A stretch of 64,000 bases of DNA from Lewinella sp. W8 (GTDB lineage: Bacteria; Bacteroidota; Bacteroidia; Chitinophagales; Saprospiraceae): the NCBI RefSeq assembly GCF_004375085.3, contig NZ_SNAQ03000003.1, positions 186,001 to 250,000 on the forward strand, read 5' to 3'. The notes beneath the pieces are model-generated. The model was not told the origin of the DNA and ran no database searches. It was given only the letters and a program-made list of their open reading frames with translations. Every line of letters starts with the position of its first letter. Position 1 is the first letter of the stretch. The position numbers and the translations under genes are program-made. Shown here piece by piece: positions 58,101 to 64,000 of the stretch.

Positions 58101-58235
58101 TCTACGTCGAGAATCCCGATGGGGGTAGCCATCATCGGAGGACTACTCTTTTCCCTACTCCTTACGCTGTACCTGATTCCCTCCATGTACTTACTGATTT
58201 CGCGCAAGCGGGTAGCTTCAACCAAAGAGATATGA
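55170..58235 (+). CDS. RND multidrug efflux permease (HAE1/AcrB-like)
   Basis: 1021 aa, usual length. N-terminal SLNIERPVLSSVFSIVIVVF, the first periplasmic loop with YPSVDPPIISVVANYPGANA, twelve expected membrane helices in two groups (helix 4 carries the proton-relay aspartates in STGLVVDDAIV), the second large periplasmic loop (about 560-850), and the C-terminal ASRLRPILMTSLATVLGTLP. It exports hydrophobic or amphiphilic compounds using proton motive force. It is the middle gene of adaptor-pump-TolC, with overlapping junctions on both sides (TGATG and ATGA), so one transcript is nearly certain. Confidence 0.96.
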   Translation: MNLSSLNIERPVLSSVFSIVIVVFGVIGFTYLGVREYPSVDPPIISVVANYPGANADVMESQITEPLEESINGISGIRTISSVSSDGRSTVTVEFELDVDLEAAANDVRDRVSRSIRSLPPDVEPPIVNKADADATTIMALTIQSNNRSLLDLTDMADKLFKERLQTVQGIANIRIWGSKEYSMRLNLDPGKMAALQVAPTDIRDALSRENVELPTGKIEGYRQELTIRTFGRLETAEQFNDLIITEREGTIIRLKDVGEARIEALNKRTLLRGKNIIPMVGVAITPQPGANYIEIADAIYERVARIEKELPDDIQVGYAFDNTEPIRAAIDEVQNTIFIAFGLVVLVIFLFLRDWRTTIIPVIVMPISLIGAFFILYLMDYSINILTLLGVVLSTGLVVDDAIVMLENIYQKIEEGMEPRQAAHEGAKEIFFAIIATSVTLIAVFMPVIFLSGLTGRLFREFGFVVGGAIVISTFVSLSLTPMLSSRMLKKRDSHHRFYEATEGFFVGMTNLYRKSLNRYLGVKWLSPLIIIAAFAGIYYVGKSIPSELAPMEDKSAFRVFATAPEGTSYELMDEYMLDILGVLDTLPEREAYISVTSPGFGSSTSVNSGFVFMNLLNPKDRERSQQEIVSSITPLLREKNFARAFAIQPQTIQVTRSLGGLPVQYVLQAPTLEKLKEVLPDFVSKAEDNPAFNVVDVNLKFTKPELTVTIDREKARTMGVSVRDVASTLQLFFAGQRYGYFIRDGKQYEVIGEASRLFRDEPLDLTMSNVRADNGRLVKLSEVVTLEETSSPPQLFRYNRYVSATINAGLNDGYTIGMGIEEMNKIADELLDETFSTSLSGSSKELEESSSGLLFAFGLALLLVFLTLAAQFESYVDPIIIMVTVPLAILGALLCLYFYGHTLNIFSQIGIIVLIGIVTKNGILIVEFANQKMATASSKRAAILEASASRLRPILMTSLATVLGTLPIALALGSASTSRIPMGVAIIGGLLFSLLLTLYLIPSMYLLISRKRVASTKEI

Positions 58236-59560
58236 TGATGAATAAGGTAGCTACGGTAAAGGCGATTGGTTTACTTTTCTTCCTTTGGGGAATGGTGTAC
58301 GCTCCACTGCGGGCGCAGTACCTAAGTCTTGAGGAGGCCGTGGAAATTGGACTGCGGGAAAACCTGAACATGGCCCTCGCAACCTCTCAGATTGCATCCC
58401 GGAAGATCAACACGGGGCCGGGGGCGGCCGGGATGCTTCCCTCCGTGACGGCACAGGCCAGCGGGGCCTTTACCCTGGATAATGCTACCCAGACCTTCCT
58501 GGACGGGCGGGAGAACTCCATCGTCGGTGGCATCGATTTGCGCTTTAACGGAAGCGTGAGAATGGACTGGACAATCTACGACGGTAAGGCCATGTACCTC
58601 CGGCGGGACCAACTGCAGGATAGCTACGAACTGGCGACCCTGGAAAAACAGAGACAGGCCCAGGAGCTCAGTGCCACGATCGTACGGGCTTATCAGGAAC
58701 TGGTCTTGCAAAACAAATTGCTGGCCATCCTGGAGGATGAAATCGTCTACCTTGAGGACCTGCTTGAACTCACGGAGGCCCGCCTTTCCATTGGCTCGGC
58801 TTCCCGACTGGACGTTCTTCAGGCTAAAACCGACCTGAACGAACTGATTAACGCCCGGGAACTGGCGCGGATGCAGTACGACCTGGTCGCCGGCGGGCTC
58901 AACCGGGAACTCAACCGGAAGGCGGATACACCCATCATGGTTGATTCCAGCTTTCTGCAATTCTCCGGTCTGATGCCCTATCAACAATGGGCGGAGATGG
59001 CCCTGCGTGGTAACCCCGACATCCAGCTGTCGAACAAAGAACTGGTCATGGCCGAGCGGGAAATTGCCCTGGCGGAGACTGAGCGGCAGCCCCGCCTGGA
59101 CCTAAATACCGGTCTGAGCTTCAGCTACCTCACCTCCAATTCGGGCTTCCTGATCGGAAACCGTGCGTACGGACCCTTCATTGGCCTTACGGCCAGCTAC
59201 AACATCTTTGATGGGAACCGCGTCAACCGGAACGTCGAGCAGGCCAAGCTCAACGTTTCCATCGCCCGGCTGGGCCTGGACCAGGCTTCCATACTAACGA
59301 CGAATGCCCTGTACCTGCAGTACCAGCAACACAACTATTTCGTGGCCCAGGCCAGGCTGGAAAGGGAAAACCTCGACCTTTCTGCGGAAAACTTCGCCCT
59401 GGCGGACGAGCTCTACCGTAAGGGTCGGCTGAATCAGTTTGAACTCCGGCAAGTCCGGCAACAGCGGCTGGCCATTGATCGCCGCCTTGCCCAGGCGGAA
59501 TTTCAACAGGTGGTCACCTACGTTGGGTTGCTGGAGTTGAGTGGACAGCCATTCCTGTAA
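58232..59560 (+). CDS. TolC/OprM-family outer-membrane efflux channel
   Basis: 442 aa from the first of three consecutive ATG codons at 58232 (MMMNKVATVKAIG), which overlaps the pump stop by 4 bases. The frame is open for 375 bases upstream inside the pump gene, but that part is not coding. A signal peptide ends PLRAQ. Two outer-membrane-efflux repeats follow, with long helices (about 60-230 and 260-435) and typical YLSLEEAVEIGLRENLNMAL at the start, ASRLDVLQAKTDL in the middle and LYRKGRLNQFELRQVRQQRL near the end. It forms the exit duct of the tripartite pump. Confidence 0.94.
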   Translation: MMMNKVATVKAIGLLFFLWGMVYAPLRAQYLSLEEAVEIGLRENLNMALATSQIASRKINTGPGAAGMLPSVTAQASGAFTLDNATQTFLDGRENSIVGGIDLRFNGSVRMDWTIYDGKAMYLRRDQLQDSYELATLEKQRQAQELSATIVRAYQELVLQNKLLAILEDEIVYLEDLLELTEARLSIGSASRLDVLQAKTDLNELINARELARMQYDLVAGGLNRELNRKADTPIMVDSSFLQFSGLMPYQQWAEMALRGNPDIQLSNKELVMAEREIALAETERQPRLDLNTGLSFSYLTSNSGFLIGNRAYGPFIGLTASYNIFDGNRVNRNVEQAKLNVSIARLGLDQASILTTNALYLQYQQHNYFVAQARLERENLDLSAENFALADELYRKGRLNQFELRQVRQQRLAIDRRLAQAEFQQVVTYVGLLELSGQPFL

Positions 59561-59569
59561 AAGAATCAA

Positions 59570-59630
59570 CCTCTTCCGGAATCCAGCCTGACCCCTCTGC
59601 GTTGGGGGTAAGGCTGGATTCCGGAAGAGG
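59570..59630. terminator. Long hairpin between convergent efflux and xylanase genes
   Basis: Perfect 20-bp inverted repeat, arm CCTCTTCCGGAATCCAGCCT at 59570-59589 and its complement at 59611-59630, with an inner ACCCC/GGGGT pairing. It lies between the converging stops at 59560 and 59638. No T-tract, but probably a bidirectional terminator. Confidence 0.65.
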
Positions 59631-59637
59631 TCCACCC

Positions 59638-62409
59638 TTACTGCTTGATAAATTTCCGGGCAACATTACCACTCTGGATGATGTACAGACCGGCGGGGAG
59701 ATCATTAAGATGAATCGTTATCAGGTCGCCCCGGACTAGGGAACGATCGACTGATTTCATAAGTTGACCGTTTAGAGTGAAGATACGGATCGGTCCGCTG
59801 CCAGCGGGCAAACCTTCCAGCGTCAGATCACCCGTTGTTGGGGTAGGGTAGATGCGGAAGGTGGACAAGTTGTTGTCTGGGGCCAGAACATTGGTAGGGA
59901 TATCCACCATAGGATCAGAATCTCGAATCACGGAGTTCAGGTAGTCCAAAGCGGGACGAGGCTGACCAGTACAGGGGTCGATCAGGTATGCTTCGGCATC
60001 GTTCTGCCATAAGCCGGGGCGCCATCCCCAAAGGGTAATGCCGATGACGGAGGGATGGTACCAGTAAAGGTCAAAGATTCGCTGAAATTCGGCTAGTTGG
60101 AAGCTGTCCTTTTGCTCCTGAGTTCCTCCATCTTGCGGGAGTCCTTCGCTATCAAAGAACATATTTCCCTCAATGTCCATTTCCGTTACCATAACGGGGA
60201 GGCCGGTACCTGCTAGGGCTTCGAGGTTACGACTAAGCAGGTTATTCAGGTCTTCGTAAGTACCACCGTACAACTTGGTGCTAAAGGTGTGCCCCTGCAT
60301 CCCTACCACATCGATGAGATTATCCTCCTGTAGGCGCTCTACGATAGAAACGTAGTTGTCGGTCAGGGAGGAAGTGTTTGCTAGACCGTACTCGTTAATC
60401 ATCAGCTGTGACTCGGCGGGAAAATACTGACGAGCTAGTTTAAAAGCATTCGTGATCCAGTCGTATTCCCAGGGTTCCGTATCGAGTTCCTCGTTCAAAG
60501 AAGTCAGTGCTTCACGGTAGATCGGAGGTGCGTTGAGTGGCTCGTTGACGACTTCCACGTATTCCGGAGCATTTTCTCCACTGTAGCGGGTCGAGACTGC
60601 TTCAAACCATTCCCGGATTTCCTCTAACTGTTCCGCTGGGGTAAGACTCTCCAGCCAGGCTGGCTGCTGTGACCCCCAGAGCATTACGTGGAAGCGGAAG
60701 GGGAAATTGTTGTCACGGGCGAACTGCCGGGCCTCGTCAAGTTGCGTCCAGTTGAATACGTCGCGCTCACCTTCCACTGATCCCCACTTACCGGAGTTTT
60801 CGGGGGTTACCTGATTGAAGTATTTTTCAAAGTCGGGTAGGGCGTGACCAGCATAAATATTACCCAGGAACTTTTCCTTTCCCGTGGCGATGGGCTCCTG
60901 ATCTTCGGGGGCCGTAAAGTCGGTTCCACAGACGGTTTCCACGCAAACCTCGTCGAGGTAAAAAGTATTGGCCGTTTCACCGCCTAGGTTGAACGTTACG
61001 AGCGTACGGGCGCTGGAAGCGGTAAACTCGTAGGTAACCTGCATCCATTCTACCCCAATGGTGGTGGCGGAAGTGGTATACTGACTTTCGGTATTAAAGG
61101 GGTCAGCAGCTTCGCGGACCGAAAACTGGATGGTGTTAAGATCAGCCTGTGCAGCCTTTACCCATACGTTGAGCCGGTAAGTTCCACCGGCAAGGGTATA
61201 GAAGGAGGGGCTGGCGATTTGAAGATCAAAGGTCTGGCTCCCGGCGGCGTTGTTGGCAACCAGAGCGTTTGCGCCGGCGTACACGTTGCCTACTTCCATT
61301 GTCACGTCGAAAGAACTACCGTTGTTCTGATTATAATACGTCCAGCCGATAAAGGTTCCGCTGCCCGCGTCGTAGGCTTCGAAGCCACTGTTGTCAACGG
61401 CTGCACAGTCGTCAAGGGTTTCGGGAGCAATGACGCATACTTCGTCAATATAGTAGGTGTTTGCCGTAGCATCTCCTAAATTAAAGGTGATGACTGTACT
61501 GTCGTCGATGGCCGTGAAGCTGTATTCCACGAGCACCCATTCGCCACTGATGGTGGTGGCAGAGTTGGTGTACTGCCCCTCGTTTTCCGCGTTGCGGTCG
61601 CGGACAGAAAATTGAATGGAATTAGCGTCGGGTGTCTCGGCTTTGATCCAGAGGTTGAGGGTGTAGGTTTGCGAGGTAACGGTGGGGAAAGCGGGCGTTG
61701 CCAACTGTAGCCCCCAGCGCTCGATACCGCCCAGGTTATTGGCCTGGATGGCATTATCACCGGCATAAGCGTTGTCTGCGGTCGCCAGTGCGAAGCTGCT
61801 ACCTCCCAACTCGTTAATGAAGGTCCAGCCAGCGAAGCTATCCACGGATTCGATGTAGGTTTCAAAACCACCGTTCTCGAGGGGCTGGCAGCTACCAGTG
61901 CCGCCGGGAAGGCCATCGAGCGTCATGTCGTCGAGGTAATAAGTGTTTACTTGTGCTCCGAGGTCCAGGACAACGCGGGTCATTTGTTCGTTGGCAGTAA
62001 AGGTCCATTCGAGTTTCGTCCATTCCGTACTAACCGTATAGTTCGTAGAATAGAGCGCGCTCGGTTGGGTGGAAAAGCGAATCTCCGTACCGGCCGTTGC
62101 GGCCTTTACCCAGACGGAATAAGTGTATTCTTCTCCAATTTGAGTAGGGATGAGGTCGCTGGCTAACTGTAGATGCCACGGCTCACCGACCATGGTAACT
62201 GTACCAACGAGCCCTCTTGCATCACTGCGGAAGTCACCCTCAGCAGTCCCTTCGGAGAAGGTTCCACTGATTTCATTGAAGATATTCCAACCCGTAAAAG
62301 TATTGCCTGTGCCTTCTTCAAAGCCAGGATTCGGGATAAGATTTTGTGCCTGACTGGTCGTGCCCGAAAATAGAATAAGGACCAGTAGAAAGAAGTAATT
62401 TCTTTGCAT
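59638..62409 (-). CDS. GH10 endo-beta-1,4-xylanase with three carbohydrate-binding modules and T9SS tail
   Basis: 923 aa. Signal peptide (ending TTSQAQ). Three CBM4/9/22-like sandwiches of about 155 residues each (about 22-170, 175-335, 338-490), opening NLIPNPGFEEG, LENGGFETY and AVDNSGFEAY and closing TYYLDDMTLDG, TYYIDEVCVI and TFYLDEVCVET. The GH10 barrel (about 495-840) has GNIYAGHALPDFEKYFNQVT, the acid/base E623 in VEVVNEPLN and the nucleophile E743 in VTEMDIEGN. The T9SS tail (RIYPTPTTGDLTLEGLPAG; DLPAGLYIIQSG) ends the chain. It would be secreted or surface-bound and cleave xylan. It forms a minus-strand set with the esterase and GH9 genes. Confidence 0.93.
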   Translation of the reverse strand: MQRNYFFLLVLILFSGTTSQAQNLIPNPGFEEGTGNTFTGWNIFNEISGTFSEGTAEGDFRSDARGLVGTVTMVGEPWHLQLASDLIPTQIGEEYTYSVWVKAATAGTEIRFSTQPSALYSTNYTVSTEWTKLEWTFTANEQMTRVVLDLGAQVNTYYLDDMTLDGLPGGTGSCQPLENGGFETYIESVDSFAGWTFINELGGSSFALATADNAYAGDNAIQANNLGGIERWGLQLATPAFPTVTSQTYTLNLWIKAETPDANSIQFSVRDRNAENEGQYTNSATTISGEWVLVEYSFTAIDDSTVITFNLGDATANTYYIDEVCVIAPETLDDCAAVDNSGFEAYDAGSGTFIGWTYYNQNNGSSFDVTMEVGNVYAGANALVANNAAGSQTFDLQIASPSFYTLAGGTYRLNVWVKAAQADLNTIQFSVREAADPFNTESQYTTSATTIGVEWMQVTYEFTASSARTLVTFNLGGETANTFYLDEVCVETVCGTDFTAPEDQEPIATGKEKFLGNIYAGHALPDFEKYFNQVTPENSGKWGSVEGERDVFNWTQLDEARQFARDNNFPFRFHVMLWGSQQPAWLESLTPAEQLEEIREWFEAVSTRYSGENAPEYVEVVNEPLNAPPIYREALTSLNEELDTEPWEYDWITNAFKLARQYFPAESQLMINEYGLANTSSLTDNYVSIVERLQEDNLIDVVGMQGHTFSTKLYGGTYEDLNNLLSRNLEALAGTGLPVMVTEMDIEGNMFFDSEGLPQDGGTQEQKDSFQLAEFQRIFDLYWYHPSVIGITLWGWRPGLWQNDAEAYLIDPCTGQPRPALDYLNSVIRDSDPMVDIPTNVLAPDNNLSTFRIYPTPTTGDLTLEGLPAGSGPIRIFTLNGQLMKSVDRSLVRGDLITIHLNDLPAGLYIIQSGNVARKFIKQ

Positions 62410-62545
62410 GTGATTTAATTTTTAATGGGAAATTGTAACAGTCAATGGGTCGTTGAAAAGCTTTATCTATAAGTTTAGATTTTAAAGCCAGGGGCAAAAG
62501 AGCCAAACAATCGATTTTGCACCGCTAGTCAAAGACAGAAGTAAC

Positions 62546-63490
62546 TTATTTTCTGGAGTTAGGATCCAAAAAGCCGTTAACTTCCAACCAGTACGTGAAA
62601 GCATCAAACCAGCGATTACTGGTGCGGTCGGGGTTGCCCAACCCGAACCCATGACCGCCGTTTTGGTAAAGGTGGAATTCGACGGGAATACCAGCTTTAT
62701 ACCAGGATTCTATTACACCAAACTGACCCCGGAACAGAAAATCATCGGTAGCAATCACGCTGAACATCGGCGGTGCATTTTCGGGAACCTCTACTGGGCC
62801 CATGCCTCCATAAACTGGTCCAATGAAAGCCAAATCCATAGTTTTGGAATGCAGGGTGGAATGCATCGTGAGACCGGCACCGGCGGAGAAACCAATCATT
62901 CCGATCCGGTCAGTATCCACGCCCCACTCGTCGGCCCGATCTACGATCATCTTGTAGGCCGCCTCAGCGTCGGCCAACTGATTGGATAAATCCCACCGTG
63001 GGCGGGGATCCGGAGTTTCCTCTTTATTTGTGTCAGGTTGAGGTACTCCCCGAGGTCGGTTCATCCAGGCAGTGAAATCTTCTAATTTTTCAGCGGTGGG
63101 GTGCAGCCGGTACTTCAGTACAAAGGCGGCGATACCCTGCTCGGCAAGTGCTTCGGCTACTTCCCAACCCTCGTTGCCCAGGGAGAGCCAGTGGAAACCG
63201 CCCCCCGGAGCGACGATTACTGCCGCACCGTTAGCTTTACCCGGTTTTGGCAGGAAAGGGGTAAGCGTAGCAGTTGTAATGTTACGGGCCATTGGGTCCC
63301 CCCATTGCCTAAACCACGACTCTGAGGCTGGTTGATCTTTAACACCACCGGTGCCAAGGAGAATGGCGTTGGGTTCTTCGGGTGCTTCAAGAGGGTAGAT
63401 AGTCCCGTCCTGCGCCGGCAGAATTAGCGCACAAAACAGCAAACATCCCAGCAGGACGGTTTTAAGTTGAAATGAATTTGGATGAATCAC
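62546..63490 (-). CDS. Alpha/beta-hydrolase, probable acetyl-xylan-type carbohydrate esterase
   Basis: 314 aa, GTG start at 63490 (MIHPNSFQLKTVLLGCLLFC); no ATG fits the signal peptide, which ends ILPAQ. The lipase/esterase fold is shown by the oxyanion region IVAPGGGFHWLSLGNEG, the nucleophile elbow GFSAGAG, the acid in VIATDDFLF and the catalytic His in QNGGHGFG. Similar proteins de-acetylate xylan or xylo-oligosaccharides in the periplasm. It lies 136 bases upstream of the GH10 gene on the same strand, so deacetylation of xylan is likely. The exact CE family cannot be fixed by eye. Confidence 0.85.
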   Translation of the reverse strand: MIHPNSFQLKTVLLGCLLFCALILPAQDGTIYPLEAPEEPNAILLGTGGVKDQPASESWFRQWGDPMARNITTATLTPFLPKPGKANGAAVIVAPGGGFHWLSLGNEGWEVAEALAEQGIAAFVLKYRLHPTAEKLEDFTAWMNRPRGVPQPDTNKEETPDPRPRWDLSNQLADAEAAYKMIVDRADEWGVDTDRIGMIGFSAGAGLTMHSTLHSKTMDLAFIGPVYGGMGPVEVPENAPPMFSVIATDDFLFRGQFGVIESWYKAGIPVEFHLYQNGGHGFGLGNPDRTSNRWFDAFTYWLEVNGFLDPNSRK

Positions 63491-63598
63491 AATATAATGA
63501 TTTTAATAAATATTTAATTTGTTTATGTTAAAGCCAAAAGCCAAAGGGGAGTGCTCGGGTTCATGCTTTGCTACCCAGGGGATCGATGAGGAACCCAA

Positions 63599-64000
63599 CT
63601 ACTTAACGATCGATTTAAATACCGATCCAAAGATCAGATAGCTGGTGTTACCGCCGATGGTTCCCTCGTTCTGGCCCCAGAGGAAAGGCCAGTCGTCGTA
63701 GTTCTCGAAGTGGTCTGGCTGGCGGAAGAGAAGTCCCGGCGCTACGTTACCCGGGATGAAAGAAAAGTCGGCACGATTATTCCCGTAGAATACTTCCTTG
63801 GGCCGGGTAGCCCCCAGGGTAGATACCAGTGAATAATTGTGGTAGGGGTGGCAACCGAAGAGCCAGTTGGTAACCCTGAAGGCGGCTGCTTTGTCGACGA
63901 TGTCGGGGAAGTACTTGTTGGCAAAGCTTACCGTAGTACCAAAGCTGACGATCTGGCCGCTCCCCGCCCAGTTCCTCCGGCTGATCGGTACCCCGTATGG
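63599..64000 (-). CDS. GH9-family endoglucanase, partial (N-terminus outside window)
   Basis: The last 133 codons are present, read in the frame starting at base 64000. They show the C-terminal part of the GH9 (alpha/alpha)6 barrel: WLFGCHPYHNYSLVSTLGA (the conserved His near the active site), NNRADFSFIPGNVAPG, and GQNEGTIGGNTSYLIFGSVF with the catalytic-acid Glu position. GH9 enzymes cleave beta-1,4-glucans or related beta-glucans. It precedes the esterase and GH10 genes on the minus strand, 108 bases upstream of the esterase start, in a probable xylan/beta-glucan cluster. Confidence 0.85.
   Translation of the reverse strand, partial: PYGVPISRRNWAGSGQIVSFGTTVSFANKYFPDIVDKAAAFRVTNWLFGCHPYHNYSLVSTLGATRPKEVFYGNNRADFSFIPGNVAPGLLFRQPDHFENYDDWPFLWGQNEGTIGGNTSYLIFGSVFKSIVK

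Noticed and set aside
57857-58231. N-terminal extension of the TolC-like gene inside the pump gene
   Set aside because: The extension is a frame-shifted reading of the pump's C-terminal helices. The signal peptide begins at the ATG cluster at 58232.

Overview
The window looks like chromosomal DNA of a marine, polysaccharide-degrading member of the Bacteroidota, probably a Lewinella-like genus of the Saprospiria. The evidence is three clusters of secreted carbohydrate-active enzymes, two SusC/SusD pairs, C-terminal type IX secretion (T9SS) sorting tails on several secreted proteins, a GC content I estimate by eye at 55-60%, and Bacteroidota-type TAnnTTTG -7 promoter elements. The genus is inference. 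I see no rRNA, tRNA, CRISPR array, prophage or transposase gene.

Left part (1-12.4 kb). The minus strand carries a sulfur module (partial YeeE/YedE transporter, metallo-beta-lactamase/rhodanese protein, SulP anion transporter) and an Mla-like lipid transport operon (mlaE-mlaF-mlaD with overlapping genes). The upstream regions of all three minus-strand units hold a GGTGA-N6-TCAC palindrome of the Crp/Fnr type at the same distance from a candidate -7 element. The plus strand then carries a lipoprotein fusing a sugar-isomerase-like TIM barrel to a serine beta-lactamase-like domain, a two-gene cassette (collagen-like secreted protein plus a four-helix membrane protein whose tail resembles an effector-associated domain), a peroxiredoxin and a small rhodanese.

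Rhamnose part (12.4-21.5 kb). A GntR/LacI-type regulator is divergent from a complete L-rhamnose pathway: isomerase RhaI, kinase, bifunctional aldolase/lactaldehyde dehydrogenase, FMN lactate dehydrogenase and an NCS1-like permease. Carbon would flow from rhamnose to DHAP plus lactaldehyde, lactate and pyruvate.

Polysaccharide part. 21.5-37.7 kb holds a sulfatase, SusC/SusD, two related T9SS surface proteins, an alpha-L-rhamnosidase-like lipoprotein and a GH43-like lipoprotein. Next to the rhamnose operon this suggests a sulfated, rhamnose-containing glycan, for example of the green-algal type. 37.7-42.5 kb holds a Gcr-type membrane protein and a one-component membrane regulator. 42.8-53.5 kb holds two glycoamylase-fold (GH144-like) enzymes, a five-repeat T9SS binding protein and a second SusC/SusD pair, suggesting a beta-glucan locus. 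54.1-59.6 kb is an RND efflux operon. 59.6-64 kb (minus) is a xylan/beta-glucan set: GH10 with three carbohydrate-binding modules, an esterase and a partial GH9.

The most unusual signals are at DNA level. The motif GCACCTGCGC-N(2-4)-GCGCC occurs nine times in full, plus variants, in genes and between them, on both strands and in different reading frames. A separate 21-bp intergenic repeat occurs three times.
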